Shown: positions 11,228 to 22,578 of the stretch, piece after piece
Layout: every line of letters starts with the position of its first letter
How positions within the stretch are numbered: position 1 is the stretch's first letter
NCBI RefSeq assembly: GCF_000006565.2
Contig: NC_031479.1
Location: 1-64,000, forward strand
Reading direction: 5' to 3'
Length of the DNA: 64,000 nt
Source of the DNA: Toxoplasma gondii ME49
Taxonomy: Eukaryota; Apicomplexa; Conoidasida; Eucoccidiorida; Sarcocystidae
Made by a program: the position numbers and the translations under genes
The notes under the pieces: generated by a model
What the model was told of the DNA's origin: nothing
Databases searched by the model: none
Seen by the model: the letters and a program-made list of their open reading frames with translations, nothing else

Positions 11228-12137
11228 ACATCCCGCAGATTCCATCTTCTTTTCACAGTTGAAAGATCGGCGTCACAATCGCAAGAATAGAGAAACACGT
11301 AGTGCGTACGAAAAATGGGAACTTATATCCCTTTTTCCCGCTGACATATCGGACCGGCTCACTGCTGCGCAAAGCCTCCTTGTCGCCTGCAGTGCCCGAA
11401 GTATGTTGAGACACGGATAATGATATATCGTTGCATCCTTATGTGGACTGCTCAATTGCCCGTTACCTCATGTTGACGCAGCATTATGCTAGGCTACGTT
11501 CCTTCAGCGTACACATTGCCCAAGTCGAATGTAGACGACTTGCTACTGTTCCGGTTTCATCGAGAGTAAAAGGGAAGAAGTGTACGCACAACCAGTTCCC
11601 GAAACAAGTGACAGTTTGTCCATATATCAGTCGCCGCAAGGATGAGGTTGTGTGTCCCGTCCGTTCACTGATCGCAGCTATGCAGCAGCCCGCTGCGGCC
11701 TCAGGTCCAGGGGCTCTTTTCATGCGTGCTTACGACCTGTATTTTAGAGCAGGTTGTGCGGCGTGGCTGTCAATGCCGACTTCCGTCAGGTGTAGAGTAG
11801 TGAACTCGAACAAGCGAACGGACACTATTACTTTAGCCTACTGCTCCCAAGTGCGGGACATCTGCAGATTGGTAAGCGGCACCAAGGTCAACTTTTTGCT
11901 CACCTTCTTCGCCTTGAGACACCGGTCAGAGCGAGATACAATGGAAACCTTCTGTGTCCTTTCAGTAGAAAGCGTTTACGCCGTGAACAATTCCAAGAGT
12001 TTTTCTGCGTAGCCAGCCAACATAGCCTAAGCGACTCGGCAGCCACCTTCCTGATTGTATCCCGTTTGAATCATTGTCGATTAGCTGTAGTTCATCTAGA
12101 GCTGTGCAGTGTTGCCTCACGGCAAAACTCGGAGTAG
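11228..12137 (+). pseudogene. Tyrosine recombinase relic (DIRS/Crypton-type transposon), frame-broken
   Basis: Three consecutive plus-strand open segments in different frames together resemble the catalytic part of a transposon tyrosine recombinase, which would join element circles to chromosomal DNA. Segment 1 (about 11228-11415) reads as a helical region ending LLVACSARSMLRHG. Segment 2 (from about 11431) contains FPKQVTV and then VVCPVRSL (Cys codon at 11653), with GALF at 11713-11721, matching the family block CPVRAL followed by G-x-LF. Segment 3 (11796-12137, 113 codons) contains NGNLLCPFSRKRLRREQF and then HSLSDSAATF (His codon at 12021), matching the family block HSFRIGAAT, then LELCSVASRQN where LGRW and the nucleophilic Tyr normally lie. 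The catalytic Arg of the HxxR-like block and the Tyr appear to be replaced, and two frameshifts break the gene, so it is inactive. Family assignment rests on motif recognition only. Confidence 0.6.
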
Positions 12138-13315
12138 TTCCTACCTCTAGCAAATGCGCATCCTTCCAAGTATCTATGGTTTCCGTAGACACAACCACAT
12201 GGTTAAACTTATCACACTTCGTATATGACATCCACGCTGTCGCATCTCCAGAAAAACAACAAAGAACTCACATTCTTTGACTCGTAAGTGCAACAAAGCT
12301 GCTGCAGCCATTGTGCAGAGGGAGACAACGAATGTAGCGAAACGTCCAGAATAACCAACTAACGTCTCTTCACCTAAGAAAATACACCTTTGAGTTTACA
12401 AGTATTGGAGATAGCTCAGAGGAGGTCGCGCTATGACGTCCCTCAACAAGGAAGGTTACTCCAGTCCAGTTCCGCGTCGATGTGAAGACGACTATAACCA
12501 CTTCGTTCACCACAAAAACAGCATTCTCCATTCGAGTACCCAGTCACGAAAATGAGCGTCGCATCGTCTGCTATCGTTTGCGCACCGGCTTGCCGGCTTA
12601 CCTAATTGAAACGCCACCGCTTCCAGGACGGCAGGTGCCTCCACACGAGTCAGAAAAGCTCGTAACGATATCCCGACTCTACCGTTCCCCCGCAACGGGA
12701 AGTGGTGCTTTAGTAGCTGCCCTTCAGTTACCGAAAGGCGAATCTCATTGGTGAATCAACAATTGCGTGAGAAGTCTTCATCATCAGTAAGTACGCGCTT
12801 GGGGCTTGTATCGTCTCATCGAACACGAACACAAGCTGTGTAAAAGATTGCCGACACTATGATATTGCACTTGAGAACAAATTTCAAGAAAGCGTCTCTG
12901 CATAGAAAAGGCATTGATTTAGCAGCAACGTTTCGCCAGCACGTCACCGCGTGTGTCTTCTCAAAGACTATGGTTGGGTGTGTTAACGGAATGACACCAA
13001 ATCGTCTTACAATCTTCCCATGCCAATTGGAAAATGCACGTTCTACACATTTCCGGAACAAAACTTGCGGGAGGCGACTTGGTCTTCTATACTGCAAAAG
13101 TAATAAATAGTACTGCGACGAAGAGTGCTGGCATGTGCGGCTGTTTTACCCAACGCGTAACAATCCAAAGAAGAGCACACTGACCTTGTGACTCACAGCT
13201 GCATTTTCACTACCATTTTGCAACCAAACTCGATACTGTGCCCAGCTGGTTCCGATGTAGATATTAGCTTCGGGAATACAGTGGGATAAGCAAAGGCACT
13301 CGCAAATGAAGAGCG
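12138..13315. other. Unassigned DNA downstream of the recombinase relic
   Basis: No continuation of the recombinase was recognised past 12137. A 90-codon plus frame (12482-12754) starts at GTG and shows no known domain. No terminal or split direct repeats that would bound the element were seen by eye. Confidence 0.35.
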
Positions 13316-13711
13316 ATGTATGCCAGACATTCAGCCCGCTACGTGTCCCCAACCAGGTTCCGAAGTGACACAACTGTCAAAGCGCCCGCGTTCTCTCTCA
13401 GAGCGATTAACCGTCCGCATCACGTACCACCAGAAGCTGCGTTTTGGCGTCGACAGCGTGGAAAATTTAAAAATGTACAGAGTATGCTGCCCATGAATCT
13501 CTTGAGCGCTCCAAGTGTACAACTGATCGTTCTGTCGTGTTTGCATCATTCTGATAGGAACGACACAAAATCACTGAGTAGTTCTTTGATACAAGAGTCG
13601 TGTTTCTTCCGCTCTGCTTTCTTGTGGAGGTATCGTGGATCCACTCAGCCGTCTACGAGTGTTCATCCATCTGAATCACAGCACAACATTCGTCAGCGGG
13701 TCCCTTGTTAA
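13316..13711 (+). CDS. Unassigned ORF, 131 codons
   Basis: An ATG-initiated plus-strand frame of 131 residues, basic and Ser/Arg/His-rich, with no signal peptide, membrane segment or recognised motif. A short hydrophobic stretch (LLSAPSVQLIVL) lies around residues 62-73. Its composition is close to what chance translation of this DNA gives; an ORF this long is expected several times by chance in 64 kb. Listed for completeness. Confidence 0.12.
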   Translation: MYARHSARYVSPTRFRSDTTVKAPAFSLRAINRPHHVPPEAAFWRRQRGKFKNVQSMLPMNLLSAPSVQLIVLSCLHHSDRNDTKSLSSSLIQESCFFRSAFLWRYRGSTQPSTSVHPSESQHNIRQRVPC

Positions 13712-16332
13712 TCACCGGTACGGCACTCTCACAGTGTCCAAGTAGCCACAGCAAGACCGAGCAAATTGACCCTGATGCGTTTGACACGTGACCGGGAAAG
13801 CTGCGATTGATTTGAAGCTCCGAATCAGGAAGACGGTACGACAGGCAGAATCACAACAGTTTTCCAGTGAATACCTCCAGCACTCTCTTCCCCAAAGTCG
13901 TCTTGGAGCAAAAAAAAATCAGAACCGTTGTCTTGGGTGGGAGGACTTCAAGGAGCCAGGCGGGGTTCTTCGTACACTGACGGCGTCCCTGTCTCCACAG
14001 CAACAATCCTGCCTGAGGTGAACTTTGTATTCCCCATACCTGGCGGATAGGTAGCTCTCCGTACATCTAATCGGTTCCTGAGTTTTGTCCTCTCTCTCGG
14101 GCACTCGTATTCGTGTATGCATGTGTGCAATAGCGATTCATCGCCTGAACAACGAGGCAGCCATGTGCTGTGATAGCGACCCAGAAGAACGGTTCAACAT
14201 TGATTTGTGTTGTACCTCACTTGCCGAAATCCACTTTATATGTGACACTTCTGAGTACCTGCTGAGAGGACCCTGTCTTGGTTGCTGAGCACGACGTAGC
14301 TTGTGTGCGTTCTGTATCCTGAGTCCCCCCACCTAAACTGACTAGGGCTGTTGGTGCACCCCGACACATCATATCGGTTCCTCACATCTTCGAATTTTTC
14401 TGGGCGGCTGTTACACTCTTCAGCGGATTGAGATATTCCTCGCTACTCAGCGGCGAGACAGGTGGGACCAAATACACATGCCTTAGGCTCCGGTACAGTA
14501 GCCGGTGATACATCTCGTGATGGCTACATTTTTGCGCGTGTTTAGGACAGCCATGCTATTCCAGTTGAAAAAGCATCCCCTCACAAGCAGAACCTCTTCG
14601 TCCTGTAGTCCCGTCGCGTACCTGTTGAGAGTTGAGTTTCATGTGGTTCTCGAAGTACCGTTTAGGCATATAATTCTTTGCTATTCCCTGAAATAGATCC
14701 ACTTTTCAGGTTTGCCATTGAGCACGGGCCTTCTGGAACTATAGTTCCGTGCCAGGCGAAGCACGAGTGCCGATTTCTACTCCTCAGATACTCAGTTTCT
14801 CAAAGGTAGACCGCTGAGCTTGTCCCAATTTGCAAGCGTCAGTTGTTGGCACCTGGGCTGACCATTAGCTGAATAAGTAGTGCTACAAACGGCGACATCA
14901 TCGTTTCACCTTATTCCCTTTCTCTGTGCGCCCGCTGGATGTGAATAGACATTGATATCAAGTGGTATGAGACCAGGCATGCGGTGAAATATGCGCCCGT
15001 AAAGACACATGATAAAGGCCTACGTGCTGTTGACCCACCCTATAGAAGGTGTCGTGGAGAAGTAGTTCTCGATCCTGTAGGCAAGCTCTTTTCTTCCAAT
15101 TTATTCCAGCGGCAAAAACGTACTTCCTGTTCATTGAGGTTGCATACCCACGTCAGCACGGGAGACTGGAATCTGCGGATCTCTCACGAGCTTCATGGAT
15201 TCTGTGGACGAGACCTGAAAACCGACCAAGCCGAAAAAGTATTCCTAAATCAACTGAATTCTGCGTCATGGCACGCCACCAAACTGAGTGGAGCATTTTC
15301 CCACGCATTCAAACCGGTACCATCGACATGAAAAAGACGAGGTAGCCACAGGGCAAAACAATATCGCAGCCGCTCCCTTCCCTCACACTGTACTAAGCAA
15401 ATATTTCGGTACAAATAATCCGCGATCCCGAACTGTGCCAGTCTGGATATGACTTCAGTTATGAGATAAAAGCAGTCAAGTTAGGTAATCTTCTGCGCGA
15501 CCACCAAAGAACCAATCCTCGAATCCGAGCTGGCAGGAAAGAAGAGAACCAAACAAGTTCTTTTAAAGCTGCAACAGTAGTGATATGAGAATTCGCAAGT
15601 GTCAGGCGATCTCTGTAAGCTCTTCAGTGCAGCGCGTGCTGCTGTCGGACCTGGGCCAGTTACGTAGTATATTTACATAAGATTTCTAACTCATCGATGT
15701 GTCTAATATAAATTTTTTGTGCCTATCTCTTTGAGGAGTGGAAAAATATGAATGCCATGAAGGCTACGTTTAAGCCTTCCACCTCCATGAACTCCCATCT
15801 TCTCGACCAGAAATGATAGAAAAAAGCCACCTTCACCTTACGTAAGAAGTCCGGTCTGTCACATACCAACACCACCTGAAGTGGTTACCGACTTGCAACT
15901 CAGTTGTCAGTAGACCACAGGCAGAATAATTGATACATGCATGTTTCGAATTGGCCGTGACTATTTAAGAGTGGCTATTTGGTACAAATCGCGAATTCGA
16001 GCCTTAGGCGGCAGCCACCAAGGCCGCAGGAGCGCTGTATTGAGTACGAGTGAATGTTACATCTGCGTGCGACGATGACGGGAGCCCGGGATAGCAAAGC
16101 TCGACCATGGCAGAAAAAACAAAGCATCGATTCGTCGATTTCCCAAAGTGGTCAGCAATGACATTATGCCTGACGTTACTTTTGTATTGCTTTGATCAAA
16201 ACGTACCGTCACGCCACCCTGGAGCAAAGGCCCACTGTATAAGACGACAGTGACGTTCCAGAGAATCTGTTGGTCAGAACTGGTTGGAACTGTATTGCGT
16301 ATCTGTGCATTTAGTCAGGTGAAGTATTGGTC
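13712..16332. other. Unassigned single-copy DNA
   Basis: No gene or repeat recognised. Overlapping plus frames at 14984-15345 are open for about 100 codons each in two frames, without an identifiable domain. The remaining frames are short. Confidence 0.4.
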
Positions 16333-16563
16333 ATGGACGCAAATTTTGTGCGAGGTGCTTTCGCACCCAAGGGCATCACATGCAAGCTCCGCTTACTTCA
16401 GCCGGCGATGGACGCATATCTCAGAATACGCAGAACTGGAAGGATGGATAGATTCTTAGAGTCGTGCATCCTGTATTCCACTACGCGAGTCTACTACAAA
16501 CGGCTACCCTACAGGACGGCATTCTTTGAAAACTTCAGTGTTCCCCGCTTGCTGCGGAGCTAA
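16333..16563 (+). CDS. Unassigned short basic ORF
   Basis: An ATG-initiated frame of 76 residues ending at a TAA just before the 242-bp repeat array. The translation is Arg- and Tyr-rich, with a segment reading TRVYYKRLPYRTAFFENF, and no known motif. An upstream overlapping frame (16250-16459) competes for the same DNA. Could be an exon or chance. Confidence 0.12.
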   Translation: MDANFVRGAFAPKGITCKLRLLQPAMDAYLRIRRTGRMDRFLESCILYSTTRVYYKRLPYRTAFFENFSVPRLLRS

Positions 16564-16574
16564 GGCGTTGCCAT

Positions 16575-17535
16575 CACCGAAAAGCATTACCTGCGCTGAC
16601 GCAGCATAACACTACCATCCACTGCCACTGTATCACACCCCAAAATAGCAGTCCACTTCAGAGACGACTTAAAACAGGAAAACGACCTGAAGACCATAGC
16701 AGGGAAACACAACGATCCGCGCCTCATGTGGAAGCTCACAACCACTCTCCTATGATGCTCTGATATTAACTTCTTGGCAGTTTTTAAATCAGGTGTGACA
16801 TCATGCCTTCGCGCACGGAAGTGCACATCCAGCCGTGTTAATCTTCCTCTCCTACTTCACTCTCCCCAACATTCTCACACAGCCCTTATTCGGCTCTCTC
16901 AACCGCAGCTGCTTCTCCACGCAAGAGATGAAATCCAATGAGAATCAAAAACGGTCCTCACTTCCTGCATCTGACCACAACCCAAACCGACGATGTTCTG
17001 ATATTGACCTCTCGGCAGTTCTCAAGTCAGATGTGACATCACGTCGTCGCCCGGGGAACTATTCGACCAGCCATATTCACCTACCTTCCAACTCCACGCT
17101 CACTGATACTCTGACTCACTCTTCCCGTGTCGCTCACCCGCATCCATTCGTTCACACAAAACAGACAAAACCAAATGCAAAACAAAAGCAGTCCTCCCGT
17201 CATGTAGCTGTCCACAGCCACATTCAAATTGTGTTGCGACATAGAGCTCATGGAAGTCCACAAATCAGATGTCACATCTTGCCTCCGTACACTGAAGTAC
17301 TCGATCGGCCACATTCACCTACCTCTCCTACTCCACTCTCACCGACACTCGGACGCAGGACCCATTAGGCTCTCGCACACCTGCATAGAGTCTTCCATAC
17401 AGCGTAATACCAAATGACAATCAAGTGTAAGCCTCACCTCCTGTGGCTGTCCACAACCGTATTCCCACAGTGTTCTGACATGGAACCGACGGCAGTCCAC
17501 AAACCAGATGTCGCACCATGACAGCCTGTGCTGAC
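16575..17535. repeat. Degenerate ~242-bp tandem repeat, about four copies
   Basis: A recognisable core (TGTTCTGATATTGACC, then GGCAGT, then TCAGATGTGACATCA) occurs near 16755, 16995, 17237 and 17478, spaced about 240 bp, with the segment before 16750 matching the end of a further partial copy (cacaac before the core). The copies are divergent, and the last one is cut short after about 17530. The 177-codon plus frame 16835-17368 lies inside the array and is most likely a by-product of its low stop-codon content. It sits alone inside the otherwise unique island, about 13 kb from the next repeat block. Confidence 0.75.
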
Positions 17536-19172
17536 GTACGGGCGCAAGCATATACACTTGCGTTCGCCACCCCCCTCTCGCTGGACTTCTTCACGGTTCC
17601 CCTTGCACAGTTGAGGCTATACGAGGACGGTTTCTACAAGGATTGATCCAGAAACCAACGTCAGTTGGGTGCTGCTGTGCGTGAGCTACTAGCGACACAC
17701 TGATGGCATTATGTCGCCTCACATCCTATGCGAGTTCTATCACTGGGGCGTGCCCCATTTGCTGGTTTCTCTGGGGTATTCCGCGCTAAATCGAGATACT
17801 GGGAGTAGTGCATACGTCGGCGAGACTGGCGTACATACTTCTGCATTATTCTTTTCCAGTGTCGTCAATCACAAGCAAGTTCCCAAAAACAACCAATGCC
17901 GCTTGCAAGACCTGGAAAACCTCAAGAACTGTTTGTTTCGCTATGTCCAGGTTCGTTTTCCTTTGCCGATGCACATACACACTCAGTGGGCCTTTATATG
18001 AGAACGAACGTGAACTTTTGCGAAGCTACACAAAGCAGGACCATTGTTAGAGCTATCAGAAGGTATAGCGTGTACATGGTGGACTGACGACCCAACCCCT
18101 GGCCCAGTTGTCACCCTCGTTGATACAACGCGAGATGACCTGTAGTCCTTGCTCATATTAGTGAATGCATATTTTGGTGGAAGGCAGTAGAGCAACCATC
18201 GTCACCGTGAGGACGCTACCACACAGCTACAGTCAGCTGATCCCTGCAGATTGACTGGCCACTCGTGAGGCCGATCGCGGGACCTGGAGATGTCATGACT
18301 AAGCTACAAGGTGAAACGTCCACACTCTGCCTCCACAGCCGTCGTTCCCGCTTTTCTAATCGCCCCCACATGCGCATCACGCTTCTGCGCGTCTTCCTGT
18401 CGAGTTATCTCGTTATGATAAGTCAACCCAGTGTGAATCCAGCTGCTCGCTCCGTACGCGGATTTCCATGCTTACCGTGGTTCTTCCCCCACCTATGTGA
18501 GAGCCTTTTTATCTCAGAGTATACAATTACAAACTTGAGTTAGCCACTCTTTGGCCACCGGCACGACCTATGATTTTTGCCTCACCTTTGTCCCGATACG
18601 CGACACGATAGCACCCTACTTAGGCAACGACAAAGTACAACACTGAAACGAGTGATCACGCCTACGAGACAGCTAGAAGTTAAACGCTTGCAGGCTGCAA
18701 AAGAGGACAGCCCGAAGCCACCCCAATGAATGCCAATGAAACAAGAATTCGAGCAAAGATTCTTACGTAGAACGCAAGCCTAACTCTCGAACTGTAAAGA
18801 GGCGTCAGAGACTGCTGACTACGTCATTAGCCATGCTGCTTACAGCTCTTCCAGCAGCCTATCGGCACCATAACATAGGAATACTGTTTTTCGGAAACAG
18901 TACAAAAGCCTGTCGAATTGTGAATAGGCTTCCATCTATGCAGACGTGCACATCTGAGCGCTTTCCCTGGCGACGTTGTAACTTCAGCCCCCGGGTCACG
19001 TCATCTCTCGCCTTGGCAACACGTGCACAGCTAATTCAAGTTTTCGTGATCGTCCGTTATCCCTGAAGTTCCAGAGCTGATCGCCAACAAACAGTTGAAG
19101 TGAGACACTGCGTGAAGTGCACCCTCCCTATTCCGTGACTGCAAAAAGTTCGAATGACGTTTTAACATCGCG
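17536..19172. other. Unassigned single-copy DNA
   Basis: No gene or repeat recognised. Several open frames of 60-96 codons overlap at 17711-18087 and 18265-18543, in competing frames and without motifs. Confidence 0.4.
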
Positions 19173-19538
19173 ATGAAATTGCGCTTGGAAAAGGGGATGA
19201 CCGGAGGTACTTTTTATTTGAGCTCTATTTCTCCCCACTTCCTTTCACCCGCGCAACTAATCTTCACACCCTCACCACTAGCCCTGATCTCCTCTCCGTC
19301 CGCCCCGAAACTTGGCAGATTGCCACGATATATCATCGGCCAAATGCACCTACCTGAGGCACCTATGAAATGCGAAGACGCACCTGATTTACTTGCAGTC
19401 TTGTACTGTCATGCCACTGTGCGGCATAGATTATGGAAAAGGGAATTCTTTCTTATGACGCTTCCCAAGTGCTTGGACACAGAAATTGTAACCATTGATC
19501 CATCTGCGCACGCTCACGATCATCACTTCTCGACGTAA
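19173..19538 (+). CDS. Unassigned ORF, 121 codons
   Basis: An ATG-initiated frame of 121 residues. Residues 15-47 are Ser/Pro/Leu-rich and moderately hydrophobic, and the C-terminal half is mixed, ending in a His-rich tail (HAHDHHFST). No recognised domain or catalytic motif. There is no supporting neighbour. It may be a chance ORF. Confidence 0.15.
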   Translation: MKLRLEKGMTGGTFYLSSISPHFLSPAQLIFTPSPLALISSPSAPKLGRLPRYIIGQMHLPEAPMKCEDAPDLLAVLYCHATVRHRLWKREFFLMTLPKCLDTEIVTIDPSAHAHDHHFST

Positions 19539-22086
19539 AGCGGAACGTTAATTGGACCACCACATTATCGAAAAGCTAGGCTCAGTCCTTCACTGCGTTG
19601 ACGCGGGGCATTGTCACTCTGTCAATACATCGCTTACTACGGGGATAGGAGTCTGACGTAACGTCCCAACGCAAGATGGCATACCATAGATGCGACCGAC
19701 AAAGCTAGACGACACTGAAGTCCGGAACACTACCTCCTCTCGCTGCTTCTGGCACCGGCGACCCCTCTCAGTGTGTTTCTAGTAATGTTGGACGATCCTT
19801 CTAGGGGCCTCCCTCAACAACCTCATCATCAGGCATATGTTCCATAATGCACACGAAACCTGGCAAAAATACTCACTCTCCTAGACTGCGCAAAAAAGAA
19901 CAATGGCTTGGCCCTTCCCTCTCATGCATCGTTTTAGACTCACTCTACCATCTCAACAGCACCATCTACCAGCACGCAGCCCTCTCCACAATACATTACT
20001 TCCATCAGACATGAACAACTTTTTGCACGGCTCCTGATGCGCTTCTTCCAGCTGCGTGCGCCGCCAACACCTTCGTACTCAGTGATCGGCACTCCTCAGA
20101 AGTCGACCGCACCTCACCGACGAGCAAAAAGAGCCCGACCGTATCGTGGCGTTTCTATCAAAGCACTGTTTTGTCTCCTCAGAAGCCAAGAATTTCCGGG
20201 GGAACTTCAGAAGGCGCAAACGGTGACAGGATAGGCACTGGTATTTGCAACCGATGCCACCATCTTCATTCTCACGTTTTGTTCGGTGTACTTCTGAGAA
20301 GTGCGCAAGTAATCCTTACAATACTCTCAATACAACATTAGTCCTTTGGGAAAGATTTAATACGTAACGCGACATCCTTGCTCAAGACGCTGACGCTTTC
20401 GCTTGTGGTCACCCGAATCTTGCTGTGCCGTGGAAGGAAGAAACAACTACGATGGACCACCAACAGAGCCTTTAGGCTCCTCCCAGGGTACATCATACAA
20501 AAGGGATCTCACTGCAAGTCAAATATCTGATACACGATTCTCGAAGGCGTAGATGGCAGGGCGTGATCGCCGGACACTCAATGCGAATTACGCCACGTTC
20601 TCAGTAGGTGTTCAAACTTAGAGCCTGATCGGCCACTGACACTGTACCAGTGCATTGCATACCTCCTCCGCATCCCTCAAGTTAAACGGCCTCGCCTAGT
20701 TCATCTACTTCTAAGCCATGAAAGTCATCAGGGGTTGACCTTTCCGCACTTGCTGCATACTCTCAACAGGTACTGCATTACGACGTACGATAGTATCCCC
20801 GAATATTACATTATTTGGTAACCCATGTAATTGCCTACAGCGGAAAGGAAGAGTTCATACTGTGTAGAAAACAGGGGCGAGTGCTGTTAAAAATGGAGTG
20901 TCCGGTAAACGCATACTCAAAACGACCAGACACCTGTAATATCTCAGCGGACCGGTATTTTCTCCTGGTTCACGCTGAGCATACGAAATGTAAATGGCGT
21001 GCAAAAACACTCGTTCCCGTGAGAAATCCAGGTAAGTGCGCCGAATTGAAAATGTCTGCAGAAATAAACTAATACTTTTTGCAACTCTGAGCTGACTTCA
21101 GCCGTTTCTGTGTCGATGAACGAAGCGCTTAATCCGATTCCCCGACGTTTTATGTGAACTCACGAGCCCAATAGCAACGGCAACCGCTGCTAGTCCAGCA
21201 GTCACCTGAGCATCACAGAACAGCACAGCGAACGGTTGTTTTGGTACATCGCACTACAGTGGCATTTCGGCGACTCATCACTCCATAGGACGGAAAGCCT
21301 GCGCCTTCCCCTTCTTATCGTATACCCGAATGTCGGTCCCAAGAACCCAACATCCACCCTTGGGATCACCCCCAAATGCGTCACCGCATGAGGCAGACAC
21401 TTCCTCGAGAACGTTTGTACCAGGTAAGCAGAGCAACACGAAAGCTTGTGTGGCTTAACATCGAGGAACAGCACGATACGGCTGTTGAATAACCGTTGCG
21501 TTTTGAGTCTGTGCACGCTGTCACGCACACGAGCCAGAAAAAACGTAGATGAAGAGGCCAGGAGCTAAACTCCCGCAGAAGTAGGCGATTTCTAAAGATG
21601 ACTGTGTGCGGTCACTCGCAACCAAACTACTGGATCTACGTGGAGTGAAGCCTTGTGAAGGCTCACGTCTCCGTGTGAGCCATCTAGTTTTCACACAGCA
21701 AGAATGCTGCATCAGTTAATCTCAGCTTCTCAGCTAAAATGTGGCAGTGTCTTGTCTTGTCTCGGTCAGTGATGGAATCAGTGGTCGGCACGCTTATGAG
21801 AAAACGTGGCCTCTCCACAAAGTCATCTCATTTCTTCTATCGCCTGGCTGGTTGCCCTGATGAACCATCATGCAGTGTTTCTCTGGGACGTCGCATTCTT
21901 GTTGTGGCAGATGCGAACCCCAAACCCCTGTGTCATCGAGTTGATGTTCTTTTCTTGTGAGCCTCACACTGTTGAACGACATCATGTAGGCCTGAAGACT
22001 TCTGCCACACGGCTGTCTGAAAACCCTATGTCATCAAGTGCCACAGGAAATATGAATCGGCCCTCACTATCATAGGATCATTTTTC
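19539..22086. other. Unassigned DNA with possible coding fragments
   Basis: A minus-strand frame open for 108 codons (21528-21202) has a weak resemblance to the thumb region of a retroelement reverse transcriptase (discussed in the findings). A plus frame 20815-21072 reads smoothly for 85 codons but starts at TTG. Nothing else was recognised. Confidence 0.3.
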
Positions 22087-22578
22087 ATGAGAGTCTGCAC
22101 ACAGATAGGAAAGTCTCTTAGTTCTGAGGATGGTTACAGCTTGAACATTCAGCCCAACAGTCCTACCGATGGAGTGGCACTTCATGAAACTGACGACACA
22201 CCTCGTACGCTCATTTGCCTCTTAACAAGCACTGAAGCGTTGTGTATGGAACCGAGCATGTCGAAAAGGAGCGGAGGGGTTGCTTTTACCCGTCTACAGC
22301 AGGCTATTGGCATTGATGCAACATCACGGACGATGATAATGAATACTCATCAATCGACAGATAGCCCAGCTCAGCTAAGTGATCCTGCACCTTCGTCCGC
22401 GACGAAGCCACAGTGTGATACTGTATTTGATTTATACCTCATCAGTGACGTCAGATTCATTCTTAACTCGCTGTGCAACCGGATATCTCGGCAGCAAAAT
22501 GAACGGGAGACCTGTTCATGTGATAAAGCATGTGCAGAAAACTGTTACATCCTCGGGAACCCAGTCCCCGTGCGCTAA
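22087..22578 (+). CDS. Unassigned ORF, 163 codons
   Basis: An ATG-initiated plus-strand frame of 163 residues, one of the longest ATG frames in the non-repetitive island. The middle is rich in Thr, Ser, Asp and Pro (residues about 55-110), and the C-terminal third has a mixed, fold-like composition (VFDLYLISDVRFILNSLC) followed by a Cys-containing segment (CSCDKACAENC). No signal peptide or membrane helix. I recognise no family. A random sequence of this size would be expected to give a few frames this long, so length alone is not proof. It could be a single-exon gene or the 5' part of a spliced one. Confidence 0.28.
   Translation: MRVCTQIGKSLSSEDGYSLNIQPNSPTDGVALHETDDTPRTLICLLTSTEALCMEPSMSKRSGGVAFTRLQQAIGIDATSRTMIMNTHQSTDSPAQLSDPAPSSATKPQCDTVFDLYLISDVRFILNSLCNRISRQQNERETCSCDKACAENCYILGNPVPVR

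Noticed and set aside
11431..12012. 193-codon plus frame as an intact gene
   Set aside because: The frame begins at TTG, and the recombinase-like motifs continue in a different frame after about 11800, so it is better read as part of a broken pseudogene.
14085..14332. Small opposing frames near 14.1-14.3 kb
   Set aside because: Short, overlapping on both strands and without motifs.
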